In this document: piece by piece, positions 9,211 through 18,974 of the stretch
Layout: the number at the start of each line of letters is the position of its first letter
How positions within the stretch are numbered: the stretch's first letter is position 1
Assembly (NCBI GenBank): GCA_018647405.1
Contig: JABGTD010000063.1
Location: 1 to 60,219 of the forward strand
Source of the DNA: Nitrososphaerota archaeon
GTDB lineage: Archaea; Thermoproteota; Nitrososphaeria; Nitrososphaerales; Nitrosopumilaceae
Direction of reading: 5' to 3'
Length of the DNA stretch: 60,219 nt
Position numbers and translations under genes: made by a program
The notes under the pieces: model-generated
Told to the model about the DNA's origin: nothing
The model's input: only the letters and a program-made list of their open reading frames with translations
Databases searched by the model: none

Positions 9211-11423
9211 AAATAAGTAAATTAGATTTAGAGCCTAAAGTAATTGATTTTCTAACATCTGAAGGATACGAAGAACTTTTTGAACCACAAGAACAATCTG
9301 TAAAGGCAGGATTATTTGATGATAAAAAAAATTTTTTGATTACAATACCTACTGCAAGTGGAAAAACACTCATTGCAATGCTAGCAATTCTTTCACACCT
9401 TTCAAAACATAAAACTAAGGTTATCTATCTAACTCCATTACGTGCATTAACTAGCGAAAAATTTGAAGAATTCAAAAAACTGGAAAAATTAAATCTTGGC
9501 AGAAAACTAAAGATCGCATTATCTACCGGAGATTCAAAAGAAAAAAAAGACAAATTAGAAGATGCAGATGTAATATTTCTCACAAACGAAAGTATGGATG
9601 CAAATATGGCATTTCAGCAAGATTGGATTTATGATATAGGTCTGGTAGTTTCTGATGAAATTCATCTAATTGGTGATGATACTAGAGGTCCAACACTAGA
9701 AATTGTTCTAACTCGACTTAGGTCTGGCTTTATTGGAAAAAATCCACCTAGAATTATTGGACTCAGTGCAACAATATCAAATAGTGATGAACTTGCTGAT
9801 TGGTTAGATTGTGAATTAGTTGAGAGTACATTTAGACGCGTTCCATTATCTGAAGCCGTTTACAGTCGGCACATCATAACAAATCAAGATCGAGAGGAAA
9901 CTGAAGGTAATCTTACAAATGACCGTCAAGAATCCAGGCATCAAAAAGATTGGATTGGTTTAGGATTGGATACTGTCGATAATGGAGATCAATGTTTGAT
10001 ATTTGCAATGACAAGAAAAAATGCCGTAGCATGGGCAAAAGAGGCTGGCCGTGATGTTGTAAAAATGCTTAATGAAAATCAAAGAAAAGAATTAGAGAAA
10101 ATTTCAAAGAAAATTCTTCCAAAAGATAGTTATGATAATACAAAATTAACTACTGAATTGGCACAAGCGGTAAAAAACGGTGCCGCGTTTCATCATGCAG
10201 GTCTTGATCAAAGATGTCGTACAATAATTGAAACTGAATATAAAAATAGACATATAAAATTCTTAACTGCAACTCCTACTTTAGCTGCTGGTGTAAATTT
10301 GCCTGCACGTAGAGTTGTAATTCCAAGTGTTATGAGATATACAAATAATGGTTTGGAAAAAATTAGTATTTTAGAATATAAACAAATGTGTGGTAGAGCT
10401 GGCAGACCACAATATGATGATATGGGTGAATCAATAATTATTTCAAAAGGATATCCTGATGAAATATTAGAGCATTATGTTGATGGTGAACCTGAACCAT
10501 TAGAATCAAAAACTTTGGATGAAGATAGTTCTTTACGAATAAACCTGCTTGGATTTATTTATACTGCATCTAAATTTAATCCAACATCATATGAAAAAAT
10601 AATAAAATTCTTTTCACAAACTTTTGCTGCGTATCAACTTTCAAATAATTCAATATTAGAAAAAAAGGTGACAAAACAACTTGAAAAATTAAAAGAATAT
10701 GGAATGATCACTGATGAAAATGGGTTTGAACCTACAAAATTTGGTATTAAAGTTTTTTATTTAAGAATTGATCCAAAAACTGCCTTTGATATGACTGGTT
10801 ACGTTGAAGATTATGTAAGAGGAACAAAACATACATTTGGAATATTACATATGATTACAAATCTTTCTGAATTTTATTCACAGTATCCTGTACCTGATAA
10901 ATATCAAGAATCTATGGATGATCTCATTAATAAAAATGAAAAATTATACAAACAACAAAATTTCTCAAGTGATGATTGTTTCAAAAGTCTCTTAATTTTG
11001 TACAAGTGGATTGATGCTATGACTTATCAAGACATGTCTGAACATTTTGATGCTGAGCCTGGTGATATATTTTATATTAAAGAAAATGCTAAAAATTTGG
11101 CTTATACCTTTACAGAGATTGTTAAATTTTGGAGAGATTACGCCAAAGAAAATGATCAAAAAAAGATTGTATCTGAATATCAGAATCTTATTGACGAATT
11201 AGATTTACTTAGACTTCAAATAATACACGGTGTTCCAGAGAAATATCTCGAATTAGTAAAAATTAAACAAATTGGACGAGTTCGTGCCCAAATTTTGTAC
11301 AAAAATGGCTTCAAAAATAAAACTGCACTCAAAAAAGTACCTCTTGAGAAATTAGCAGCAATAGATAAAATTGGCACAATTCTTGCAAAAAGTATCAAGT
11401 CTCAAGTAGAAAAGGTCAGATAA
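9207..11423 (+). CDS. hel308: Hel308/Ski2-like superfamily 2 DNA helicase
   Basis: A 738-residue SF2 helicase likely to act at stalled replication forks. Motif I is PTASGKT at residues 48-54, motif II is DEIH near 149-152, motif III is GLSATIS and motif VI is QMCGRAGRPQYD. A ratchet-like helical region follows, and the C-terminus carries helix-hairpin-helix segments (about 690-735, KIKQIGRVRAQILY), as in Hel308/PolQ-helicase proteins. It overlaps mcm by four bases, which supports a fork-associated role. DEIH instead of DEAH/DECH is a small variation. A broader Ski2-like label would be the cautious alternative. Confidence 0.88.
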   Translation: MKISKLDLEPKVIDFLTSEGYEELFEPQEQSVKAGLFDDKKNFLITIPTASGKTLIAMLAILSHLSKHKTKVIYLTPLRALTSEKFEEFKKLEKLNLGRKLKIALSTGDSKEKKDKLEDADVIFLTNESMDANMAFQQDWIYDIGLVVSDEIHLIGDDTRGPTLEIVLTRLRSGFIGKNPPRIIGLSATISNSDELADWLDCELVESTFRRVPLSEAVYSRHIITNQDREETEGNLTNDRQESRHQKDWIGLGLDTVDNGDQCLIFAMTRKNAVAWAKEAGRDVVKMLNENQRKELEKISKKILPKDSYDNTKLTTELAQAVKNGAAFHHAGLDQRCRTIIETEYKNRHIKFLTATPTLAAGVNLPARRVVIPSVMRYTNNGLEKISILEYKQMCGRAGRPQYDDMGESIIISKGYPDEILEHYVDGEPEPLESKTLDEDSSLRINLLGFIYTASKFNPTSYEKIIKFFSQTFAAYQLSNNSILEKKVTKQLEKLKEYGMITDENGFEPTKFGIKVFYLRIDPKTAFDMTGYVEDYVRGTKHTFGILHMITNLSEFYSQYPVPDKYQESMDDLINKNEKLYKQQNFSSDDCFKSLLILYKWIDAMTYQDMSEHFDAEPGDIFYIKENAKNLAYTFTEIVKFWRDYAKENDQKKIVSEYQNLIDELDLLRLQIIHGVPEKYLELVKIKQIGRVRAQILYKNGFKNKTALKKVPLEKLAAIDKIGTILAKSIKSQVEKVR

Positions 11424-12413
11424 TTGGAACAACTAATAATCCCAGCAATAATTGCAATTACCATTGCATTTTTTTCTGTATATGGGTTAACTCCTTTTGT
11501 AATACGTGTTTTAGAAAAACGTAACATCACTGTTGTTGATGTAAATAAAAAAGAAAAAACAATGGTTGCAAGACCTGGTGGATTATCAATTATTGTTGGA
11601 ATTGAATCTTCATTAATTATTTTGTATATATTTTTCCCAATCTCTGAAATACTTGCTGTACTCTTAACAACATTTTTCGCTTTTATTGTAGGACTTATTG
11701 ACGATAAAAAAACTATGGGTGGATGGTTCAAACCAGTAGCTCTTGCATTTTGTGCTGCACCCATTATACTGCTCGGTGCATATGATTCAAATCTTGCTTT
11801 CCCATTATTTGGTACAGTTCAAATTCCATTACTCTACATGGCATTAGTTGTATTCATGATACCAATTATGGGTAACACAATTAATTCAATTGATGTTTTA
11901 AATGGAGTTGCAAGTGGATTTATCACAATCGCAAGTTTTGCATTATCGATATGTTTGTTCATACTTCAAAATTATGAAGTAGGAATTATTTCATTATGTT
12001 TGGCATTTTCTTCATTGGCATTTTACAAATACCATAAATTTCCAAGCAAAGTTTTTCCTGGTGATTCTGGTGCAATAACTTTTGGTGCTGCATATGGTGG
12101 AATTGCGATAATTGGTGGTGTGGAAGTTATAGCTGCTATAGCGATACTTCCTGCAATCATTAATTCTTTCTTGTTTCTTTCTAGTGTAAAAAAAATTGTT
12201 GAACATCGTGAAATAAAAAATCCTACATCTCATACTGATGATTGGAAATTACAAACTACGTCTGAAAACCATGCTCCAATTACTTTAGTAAGATTACTTA
12301 TTGCAAAAAAACCTCTTAGTGAAAAGCAAATTGGATATGAAATTTTTAAATTAGCAATATTTTCTGGAATTCTTGCTATAATTACTGCATTTATGATGGG
12401 AGTTACTATCTAA
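11424..12413 (+). CDS. MraY/WecA/DPAGT1-family phospho-GlcNAc transferase
   Basis: A 329-residue polytopic membrane enzyme of glycosyltransferase family 4. This family moves a HexNAc-1-phosphate from UDP-sugar to a polyprenyl phosphate, the first step of N-glycan or surface glycan assembly. Characteristic segments are RPGGLSIIVG after the first membrane span, GLIDDKKTMGGW with the paired aspartates, NSIDVLNGVASG and FPGDSGAITFGA. About ten hydrophobic segments are visible. It uses TTG directly after the hel308 stop with no gap, so it belongs to the same transcript. It likely feeds S-layer glycosylation, by analogy with archaeal AglH; the exact sugar is not determined. Confidence 0.85.
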   Translation: MEQLIIPAIIAITIAFFSVYGLTPFVIRVLEKRNITVVDVNKKEKTMVARPGGLSIIVGIESSLIILYIFFPISEILAVLLTTFFAFIVGLIDDKKTMGGWFKPVALAFCAAPIILLGAYDSNLAFPLFGTVQIPLLYMALVVFMIPIMGNTINSIDVLNGVASGFITIASFALSICLFILQNYEVGIISLCLAFSSLAFYKYHKFPSKVFPGDSGAITFGAAYGGIAIIGGVEVIAAIAILPAIINSFLFLSSVKKIVEHREIKNPTSHTDDWKLQTTSENHAPITLVRLLIAKKPLSEKQIGYEIFKLAIFSGILAIITAFMMGVTI

Positions 12414-12643
12414 TGTCTATACCAATTTTTTCATTTATTTTTGCAATGTGGATTTTAATTATAATTGGCGGTGGGTTGATGGTGATTTTCATTGGACCTT
12501 TATCATTTTCTGGAGATGGACAATTAGATCCGCTCATTAATTCTGGCATAAAAGTTTCAATTGCTATGGTTCTAATCTTTATCTGGGTAATTGCATTACT
12601 TAAAATTAAAAACTGGATATTTAGAAAAATCACAAATCAATAG
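12413..12643 (+). CDS. Small two-span membrane protein
   Basis: The 76-residue product has two hydrophobic helices, roughly residues 5-28 and 46-66, separated by a short polar loop, and ends in a basic tail. I recognise no family. Its ATG overlaps the stop of the GT4-family enzyme by one base, so it is the last gene of the gins23-mcm-hel308 run. The position suggests an accessory role beside the lipid-linked glycosylation enzyme, but nothing in the sequence proves this. Confidence 0.65.
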   Translation: MSIPIFSFIFAMWILIIIGGGLMVIFIGPLSFSGDGQLDPLINSGIKVSIAMVLIFIWVIALLKIKNWIFRKITNQ

Positions 12644-12646
12644 AAT

Positions 12647-14128
12647 TTATTTTTGATTCATGAGATAATCTACGACTAATCTTACGCCAAATCCTGTCGC
12701 ACCATGAGAATTGTATGATTTACTTTTAGTGGATGGTTGTATCCATGCAGTTCCTGCAATATCAAAATGTACCCAAGGTACATTTCCTACTGAATTTGCT
12801 AAAAATGCTGCAGCAGTTATTGTACCTGCAGCTCTTCCCATTCCAAGATTTTTGATGTCTGCAACCTTTGATTTCACCATGTCCATATAATCATCATTAA
12901 TTGGTAATTCCCAAACTTCTTCTGAAGTTTTTGTTGATGCAGCTTTAATTTTTGATGCAAATTTTGTATTATTACTTATTATTGCTGCAACATTAGTTCC
13001 TAATGCAACAATACATGCTCCAGTCAAAGTTGCAAAATCCATCACAGATGATGGTTGATAATGTTTTATTCCATATGCAAGTCCATCTGCTAAAATTAAT
13101 CTTCCTTCTGCATCTGTGTTTAAAATTTCTGCAGTTTTACCATTAAATAATTTAATAATATCTCCTGGTCTAAATGCGTCTCCACTTGGCATATTTTCAA
13201 CTGATGGAATTATTGCAACTACATTAATTGGAAGTTTTAATTCTGAAATTGCTTTCATTACTCCTAATACTGTACAACCACCACATTTGTCAAACTTCAT
13301 TTCATCCATTTTTTCTCCAGGTTTTAAGGAAATTCCACCTGTGTCAAATGTTACTGCTTTACCAACAAGTAGAATTGGTTTTTGTTCATTTTTCCCATTT
13401 CTATATTCTAAAATTATGAATTTAGGTTCATTCTTACTTCCTTGTCCAACTGCTGTGACTCCTCCTAACCCTTTAGACTTAATCTCATTTTTTGAAAATA
13501 CTGTACATTTCATTTTATTTTCATTTGCTATCTTCTTTGCTATTTCACCTAATTTCATTGGAGGACATTCATTTGGTGGAAGATTTGCAACATCTCTTGT
13601 AAATTTAACTGCATCAGATATTATAATTGAATCTTTGATTATCTTTTGTGCATTTTTGTCTGGTGTTAATAATGTTAAATCTGGTTCTTTATTGTTAGAT
13701 TTTTCTTTTTTGAACAAATCAAACTCATACAATGAAAGATTTGCACCTTCTACTATTGATGATATGATTTGATTATTATCGATTGAAGTTTTATCAGGAA
13801 TTATAATTGAAAATTCTTTTATTTTTAATTCGTGAATTTTTTTTGTAATGACGCCTGTAACATCTCTAATTACATCTGAAGTCAGTTTATTTTTTTTACC
13901 TAATCCTGTAATCAAAACTCTCTCTGATGGACTTTCTTTGTGCGAATGAATAATTGAAATTTTACCTTTTTTTCCGTTGATCTCTTTAATAGACTGTGAA
14001 ATCGTCTGGTCTATTTTTTTATTTAATTTGCCCAAACCTATTGCTACATTTGTATCCTCAAAACAAAATGCACATAAAACTGAGGTTCTTTTCTTTGCTG
14101 GAGAAATCGCTTCTGCTCTAATTCGCAT
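12647..14128 (-). CDS. pepA: Leucyl aminopeptidase, M17 family
   Basis: A two-metal cytosolic aminopeptidase of 493 residues. The C-terminal catalytic domain holds the hallmark NTDAEGRLILADGLAYG and the metal/substrate lysine segment VGKAVTFDTGGISLKP. The usual DMGGAA segment reads DKCGGC here. The N-terminal ADP-ribose-binding-like domain (residues about 1-160) is present. It would release N-terminal amino acids in peptide turnover. It converges on the small membrane protein with a 3-bp gap. All expected catalytic motifs are intact. Confidence 0.93.
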   Translation of the reverse strand: MRIRAEAISPAKKRTSVLCAFCFEDTNVAIGLGKLNKKIDQTISQSIKEINGKKGKISIIHSHKESPSERVLITGLGKKNKLTSDVIRDVTGVITKKIHELKIKEFSIIIPDKTSIDNNQIISSIVEGANLSLYEFDLFKKEKSNNKEPDLTLLTPDKNAQKIIKDSIIISDAVKFTRDVANLPPNECPPMKLGEIAKKIANENKMKCTVFSKNEIKSKGLGGVTAVGQGSKNEPKFIILEYRNGKNEQKPILLVGKAVTFDTGGISLKPGEKMDEMKFDKCGGCTVLGVMKAISELKLPINVVAIIPSVENMPSGDAFRPGDIIKLFNGKTAEILNTDAEGRLILADGLAYGIKHYQPSSVMDFATLTGACIVALGTNVAAIISNNTKFASKIKAASTKTSEEVWELPINDDYMDMVKSKVADIKNLGMGRAAGTITAAAFLANSVGNVPWVHFDIAGTAWIQPSTKSKSYNSHGATGFGVRLVVDYLMNQK

Positions 14129-14152
14129 ATATTTTTCTAAAAAATACTTTTT

Positions 14153-14539
14153 TTATAGATTGCTTATGTCGATTTTTCGACTGTGAGTAATCAAACTAGC
14201 AGAACGGAAAAATACTGCAAGTGTATCCTTACATCCTATGTCACATGATTCTTGAATGCTCATTTTATTGAATTTTCGTCCATGAACACTCAGAATTGCT
14301 GATAATAGGGGAATTATTGCTGCTCTTCCCCCGTATGCTGTATCCTTATCGATGAACCAGAACATTTCCAATGCGTCATCTTCTAGAATTTCTTCTCTGA
14401 TTTTTCCACCAAATTCTGTATAATGACCGATCATTCGTAATTTCCCTTTAGATATGAAATTCATTAATTTGGCAAATTTTATACAGACATAGCATTTGTC
14501 GTCATAAATCATGAGTGGCAAAGTATCCTGAAAATCCAT
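14153..14539 (-). CDS. DCC-family (DUF393) thiol-disulfide oxidoreductase-like protein
   Basis: A 128-residue protein whose N-terminus carries the DCC-type signature YDDKCYVCIKFAK, equivalent to the YDGxCxxC motif of DUF393. The family is predicted to have a thioredoxin-like fold; no well-defined substrate is known to me. Two further cysteines (SCDIGCKD) lie near the C-terminus, which could form a second redox or metal pair. It lies upstream of pepA on the same strand, 24 bp away, possibly in one transcript. Confidence 0.75.
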   Translation of the reverse strand: MDFQDTLPLMIYDDKCYVCIKFAKLMNFISKGKLRMIGHYTEFGGKIREEILEDDALEMFWFIDKDTAYGGRAAIIPLLSAILSVHGRKFNKMSIQESCDIGCKDTLAVFFRSASLITHSRKIDISNL

Positions 14540-14664
14540 ATTTGTTGTACGATCTTTACAGATTAAAATTTTCGGAAATAGCTATTTATGTAATTCTTGG
14601 TATTTTTTCTAATGAGGATGATCATGTGTAAAATTAAAAGTATCAAATTGGTCAATAAACTACC

Positions 14665-16332
14665 ATGGGCCTGAATTACTATCAAATTAAAAAAAATGTT
14701 CTTCAAGCTAGAAAATTGGTTATTCGTGGAACTTCGATTGCAGGTTCTGGCCATCCTGGAGGTTCATTTTCCATGGCAGAAATTATGGGTTGTATTTTTT
14801 ATAATCACTTAAAGTATGATCCAAAAAATCCTGAATGGGAAGATCGTGACAAGCTAATTTTATCGAAAGGTCATGCATCTCCCGGTCTGTTTTCAAACAT
14901 GGCAGTAGCTGGATATTTTGAAGAATCTCAATTAGACACTTTACGACAATTTGGAAGTAAACTCCAAGGTCACCCTGATCTAAAATGTCCTGGTGTTGAA
15001 TTTTGTGGAGGTTCTTTAGGAATTGGATTATCTTATTCCATTGGAAATGCATTAGCTGCAAAACTTGATCAAAAAGATACACACATCTTCACTGTTATGG
15101 GTGATGGTGAAAGTGATGAAGGTCAAGTTTGGGAAGCTGCAATGACTGCTGCAAAATATAACGTTGATAATCTTACATTAATTCTAGATAGAAATTTCAT
15201 ACAGCAGGATTCTTACACTGAAAAAATCATGCCACTTGATGAATGTCTTGAAGATAATGAACTACCTGAAATGTGGAAAGATGCTAGTAGATGGAAAACT
15301 GGTGATAAATGGCGTTCCTTTGGATGGAATGTAATTGAAGTTGATGGTCATAGAATTGAACAAGTATCTGATGCAATTACTAGAGCAAAATCTGTTAAAG
15401 GTATGCCATCAATTATCATAGCTAGAACAATCAAAGGAAAAGCAGTTGAACACATGGAAGATAATCCACAATGGCATGGTAAGGCACCTACTCCTGCACT
15501 TGTTCCTGTAATTAATCAAGAATTAGATTCACAATTTATGATTGCACCTTCTATAATAGCAGGTGATATGACAAATCTGGAAAATGAAGTAAAACGTTGT
15601 GATGATGGACGAGCTGATTACATACATCTGGACGTTATGGATGGTCAATTTGTTCCAACTTCTACTTTTGATTATACAAAAATTAAGGAATTAAGACCTC
15701 TAACTGTAATTCCATTTGATACACATCTAATGATTAATGAGCCTGTAAAACAAATTCAAAATTATATTGATGCTGGAAGTGATATTGTAACTGTTCATGC
15801 AGAGGTATGTGATGAATCAAGTTTTGGTGAAATTCATGATTTATTAAAATCAAACAAAGTCAGTGTTGGTTTGGCAATAAATCCTGATACTTCTATGCCT
15901 GATTGGAGTAAAAAATTCATTTCCACACTTGACCAAATTATAGTAATGTCTGTCGTACCTGGAAAATCAGGCCAAAAATATATTGAAAACACACATGAAA
16001 AAACAAAAAATCTAATGATACATCTAAAAGAAAATGGGTTTACTGGTTATGTAGAATCTGATGGAGGGGTCACTCTAGATAATATCGGTGAATGTTTTAC
16101 AGATGGAGCGCGTGCATTTGTTGGGGGTAGTGCAATAATTGGTCAAACTGATGTTAGATTGGTAATACGTGAATTTCGAAATCGAGTATTAAGAACTAGA
16201 CGTAAATTATTGATTCAAAAAGCAAATGAACTTGGTGGGACTGAATTAGTGAATAAATGGATTGATTTGCATGTTATAGGTAAGAAAAAAGATGAATTAC
16301 AGCACATAGCAATGGAGCTTGGATATCAATGA
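14665..16332 (+). CDS. Transketolase N-terminal half fused to ribulose-phosphate 3-epimerase
   Basis: One 555-residue reading frame joins two enzymes of the non-oxidative pentose phosphate pathway. Residues 1 to about 280 are the thiamine-diphosphate-binding half of transketolase: SGHPGGSFSMAE at 28-39, SKGHASPGLF, and the GDGES motif from 147 with Asn177. Residues about 290-500 are a TIM-barrel ribulose-5-phosphate 3-epimerase with all metal and acid-base residues visible: His321 and Asp323 in HLDVMDG, His354 in DTHLMI, and Asp466 in ESDGGV. A basic helical tail of about 55 residues follows. The other transketolase half begins in the ATGA overlap at its end. The fusion is intact in frame and both parts look active. 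Confidence 0.93.
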   Translation: MGLNYYQIKKNVLQARKLVIRGTSIAGSGHPGGSFSMAEIMGCIFYNHLKYDPKNPEWEDRDKLILSKGHASPGLFSNMAVAGYFEESQLDTLRQFGSKLQGHPDLKCPGVEFCGGSLGIGLSYSIGNALAAKLDQKDTHIFTVMGDGESDEGQVWEAAMTAAKYNVDNLTLILDRNFIQQDSYTEKIMPLDECLEDNELPEMWKDASRWKTGDKWRSFGWNVIEVDGHRIEQVSDAITRAKSVKGMPSIIIARTIKGKAVEHMEDNPQWHGKAPTPALVPVINQELDSQFMIAPSIIAGDMTNLENEVKRCDDGRADYIHLDVMDGQFVPTSTFDYTKIKELRPLTVIPFDTHLMINEPVKQIQNYIDAGSDIVTVHAEVCDESSFGEIHDLLKSNKVSVGLAINPDTSMPDWSKKFISTLDQIIVMSVVPGKSGQKYIENTHEKTKNLMIHLKENGFTGYVESDGGVTLDNIGECFTDGARAFVGGSAIIGQTDVRLVIREFRNRVLRTRRKLLIQKANELGGTELVNKWIDLHVIGKKKDELQHIAMELGYQ

Positions 16333-17297
16333 GTACTGAATTTGGTGACATGAGAACTGCATATGGAAATGCATTGATTGAATTGGGTGAACAAGACAAA
16401 AACATTGTTGTCTTAGGTGCTGATACGACTGATTCACTAAAAACATCTGGCTTTGGAAAAATTTTTCCTGATAGATTCTTTAATGTTGGTATAGCTGAAG
16501 CGAATTTGGTATCTGTTGCTGCAGGATTAGCTTATGCTGGAAAAACATCATTTGCAAGTACATATGCAATATTTTTACCTGGAAGATGTGTTGACCAAAT
16601 ACGAAATTCAATTGCATACCCATCCAGAGAAGAAAAAAAAGGCTTGAATGTTAAACTTGTAACATCACATGGTGGACTATCTGTTGGACCTGATGGTGGT
16701 TCTCATCAAACAATTGAAGATATTGCAATCATGCGTGTTATGCCAAACATGAGAGTTTTAATTCCTGCTGATGCTATCGCTGTATCGAAATTAACAAAAA
16801 ATATTTCACAAATTTATGGTCCATTTTATATGAGAATGGCAAGATCCAAAGTTCCTACTGTCCATTCTGTTTCTCAAGAATTTGAAATTGGAAAAGGTAT
16901 TACATTAAGAGATGGAAATGACTGCACTATAGCTGCTACTGGAATAACAGTAAAAATGGCTCTTGATGCTGCAGATAAACTTCAGCAAGATGGAATTTCA
17001 TGTAGAGTAATTGATTGTTTTACAATAAAGCCAATCGACAAAGATATCTTAGAAAAAGCTGCACGTGAGACTGGTGGAATTGTTACTTGTGAAGAACATA
17101 ATATTATGGGTGGATTTGGTTCTGCCGTATCTGAGGTAATCTCTGAAGTATATCCTGTTCCTGTACGTAGAATTGGTGCACAAGATATGTTTGGTGAATC
17201 TGCTCGTGATGCTGAAATTCCACAATTATTAGAAAAACATGGCATCACATCAATTAATATAGAAAAAACTGTCAAGGATATCCGTAGTAAACAATGA
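16329..17297 (+). CDS. Transketolase C-terminal half
   Basis: A 322-residue subunit holding the pyrimidine-binding and C-terminal domains of transketolase. Together with the upstream half it transfers two-carbon units between sugar phosphates. Seen are FGDMRTAYGNALIELG, the catalytic Glu segment FNVGIAEANLVSVAAGLA, and HGGLSVGPDGGSHQTIEDI. Split transketolases are usual in archaea. It overlaps both neighbours by four bases (ATGA), so the subunits should be made in step with the epimerase and transaldolase. Confidence 0.95.
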   Translation: MSTEFGDMRTAYGNALIELGEQDKNIVVLGADTTDSLKTSGFGKIFPDRFFNVGIAEANLVSVAAGLAYAGKTSFASTYAIFLPGRCVDQIRNSIAYPSREEKKGLNVKLVTSHGGLSVGPDGGSHQTIEDIAIMRVMPNMRVLIPADAIAVSKLTKNISQIYGPFYMRMARSKVPTVHSVSQEFEIGKGITLRDGNDCTIAATGITVKMALDAADKLQQDGISCRVIDCFTIKPIDKDILEKAARETGGIVTCEEHNIMGGFGSAVSEVISEVYPVPVRRIGAQDMFGESARDAEIPQLLEKHGITSINIEKTVKDIRSKQ

Positions 17298-17956
17298 AAA
17301 TTTTCCTTGATACCGCAAACCTTGATGATATTCGAAAGTATAATGATATGGGTTTGTTAGATGGAATTACAACAAATCCATCATTACTTGCAAAAGAAGG
17401 TGGTGATCCACATGCAGCAATGGAGGAAATTACTAGAATAATCAAGGGTGATGTAAGTTTAGAAGTTGTAAGTACAGATTACGATGGAATGATGAACGAA
17501 GGAAAAAAACTTCGAGAGTATGGTGATCATGTTGTTGTTAAATGTCCAATGACCGGAGATGGCCTAAAAGCTTGTAAGAGTTTTTCAGAGCAAGGAATTC
17601 CTGTGAATGTTACACTTGTATTTTCTGCAAATCAAGCACTTCTTGCAGCAAAAGCAGGAGCAAAATATGTTAGTCCATTCATTGGAAGATTGGATGATAT
17701 TGGTCATACTGGTATGGATTTAATCAGAGAAATTAAACAAGTTTTCTCAAATTATGATTTCAAAACACAAATTCTAGTTGCTAGTGTAAGACATCCGCAA
17801 CATGTTGTAGATGCAGCAAAAATAGGTGCTGATGTTGTTACTTTACCTGCTGGAGTATTGGCAAAAATGCTTGGCCACTCTTTAACTGATAAAGGTCTCA
17901 AAGCATTTTTAGCTGACTGGGAGAAATTACAGTCTGAGCTATCAAATAAAGCATAA
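17294..17956 (+). CDS. tal: Transaldolase, small MipB/TalC type
   Basis: A 220-residue TIM-barrel transaldolase of the short fructose-6-phosphate aldolase-like group. The Schiff-base lysine is Lys83 in HVVVKCPMT, Asp6 is in FLDTANLDDI and Asn28 is in ITTNPSLLAKEG. It exchanges dihydroxyacetone units between sugar phosphates and completes the pentose interconversion set with the two transketolase halves and the fused epimerase. Its start overlaps the transketolase C-half by four bases. A fructose-6-phosphate aldolase activity cannot be excluded from sequence alone. Confidence 0.93.
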   Translation: MKIFLDTANLDDIRKYNDMGLLDGITTNPSLLAKEGGDPHAAMEEITRIIKGDVSLEVVSTDYDGMMNEGKKLREYGDHVVVKCPMTGDGLKACKSFSEQGIPVNVTLVFSANQALLAAKAGAKYVSPFIGRLDDIGHTGMDLIREIKQVFSNYDFKTQILVASVRHPQHVVDAAKIGADVVTLPAGVLAKMLGHSLTDKGLKAFLADWEKLQSELSNKA

Positions 17957-17971
17957 TATCTTTGATAACAC

Positions 17972-18364
17972 TTGACTGGTCTTTTTAATAATCCTCGACG
18001 TCATCTGAGAACTCTTATCAAACAAGCAAGAAAAGAAAAGGATCCTGTTGAAAGAGAAAAAAAATATGCTGAAGCATTAGAATATGGTCATGGAATTGAA
18101 AAAAAACTTGAACATGATCCTGATATTGCATTCATTATTGGAACTATTTATTACATCAAAGGTGATTCTGAAAAAACATTAGAATACATGAATAAAACTT
18201 TAGAAATTGGTATATTTGATCTTGATGCTTTAGCAATTAAAGCAAGTGTGTATCTCAATCTAAAAAATAAAGATAAAGTGATTGAATGTTGCAATAAAAT
18301 TAAAGAATTAGATCCAAAAAATAAATCTCTAATTGAAATTGAAGATGAATTAAAGAAAATTTAA
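17972..18364 (+). CDS. TPR-repeat protein
   Basis: The 130-residue product contains two to three tetratricopeptide-like helical hairpins between residues 35 and 120, with patterns such as AFIIGTIYYIKGDSEKTLEY and ALAIKASVYLNLKNKDKVIE. It begins with TTG 15 bp after transaldolase, so it is probably co-transcribed with the pentose phosphate operon. TPR proteins act as protein-protein adaptors. Whether it docks on the transketolase-epimerase assembly is only a guess from position. Confidence 0.75.
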   Translation: MTGLFNNPRRHLRTLIKQARKEKDPVEREKKYAEALEYGHGIEKKLEHDPDIAFIIGTIYYIKGDSEKTLEYMNKTLEIGIFDLDALAIKASVYLNLKNKDKVIECCNKIKELDPKNKSLIEIEDELKKI

Positions 18365-18388
18365 AAATAGTAAATAGAATTGGAAAAT

Positions 18389-18952
18389 CTACGCGTCGTA
18401 GATCATTAATTCTTTTTCTTCTAATGTAGAATGTAGGTTATGTACAGATCTATACACATCTGCCTCTTTTTTGGCTCCTGTGCATACAAGCTTGCCTGAT
18501 GCAAACAAAAGAATTACTGTTTTTGGATCAAGCATTCTGTGAATCAAACCTGGAAATTGTTCAGGTTCATACATACTTCTTGGTAATTTTCTTGCCGCTT
18601 GTTCTAAATGGATTTTACCACCTAGATTGATTGCTGCAACAATATTTTGTACTGTAATGACAGCATCTTTCTTAATTTTGATACCTCCTTTACGTAATTG
18701 TTTTACAACTGTCTGAACAGCTTTTACTGCCATCTCTTCAGATTTTGCGCCGGTACATACCATTTTACCTGTTCTAAAGATTAGTGTAGCAGTTCTTGGA
18801 CTTTCCAATCGGAATACTAATCCTGGAAATTGGTCTGGGTGGTACTCTGTATCAGGAAATTTTTTGGTAATATCATTAAGATCTACTTTCTGATCAACTG
18901 ATGCTGAAGCAACCACGTTTTCTACACTAACTATTGGTTTTGTCTGTGGCAT
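18389..18952 (-). CDS. tbp: TATA-box-binding protein
   Basis: The general transcription factor TBP, 187 residues, made of two direct repeats of about 90 residues. The repeats share segments FPGLVFRLESPRTATLIFRTGKM / FPGLIHRMLDPKTVILLFASGKL (shown in part) and the terminal VCTGAK. It binds the TATA box and recruits TFB and RNA polymerase. It has its own strong TATA element about 29 bp from the start. It faces the TPR gene convergently, 24 bp apart. Confidence 0.97.
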   Translation of the reverse strand: MPQTKPIVSVENVVASASVDQKVDLNDITKKFPDTEYHPDQFPGLVFRLESPRTATLIFRTGKMVCTGAKSEEMAVKAVQTVVKQLRKGGIKIKKDAVITVQNIVAAINLGGKIHLEQAARKLPRSMYEPEQFPGLIHRMLDPKTVILLFASGKLVCTGAKKEADVYRSVHNLHSTLEEKELMIYDA

Positions 18953-18974
18953 TTCTACTCTTTTAAATACTCCC

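Noticed and set aside
7752-9373. Several Ser/Phe-rich minus-strand frames opposite mcm and hel308
   Set aside because: All lie opposite confirmed genes and have no start signals or family motifs.
13116-13772. A 218-residue plus-strand frame opposite pepA
   Set aside because: Long but antisense to the conserved M17 catalytic domain; composition is Phe/Ser/Pro-biased as expected for a shadow.
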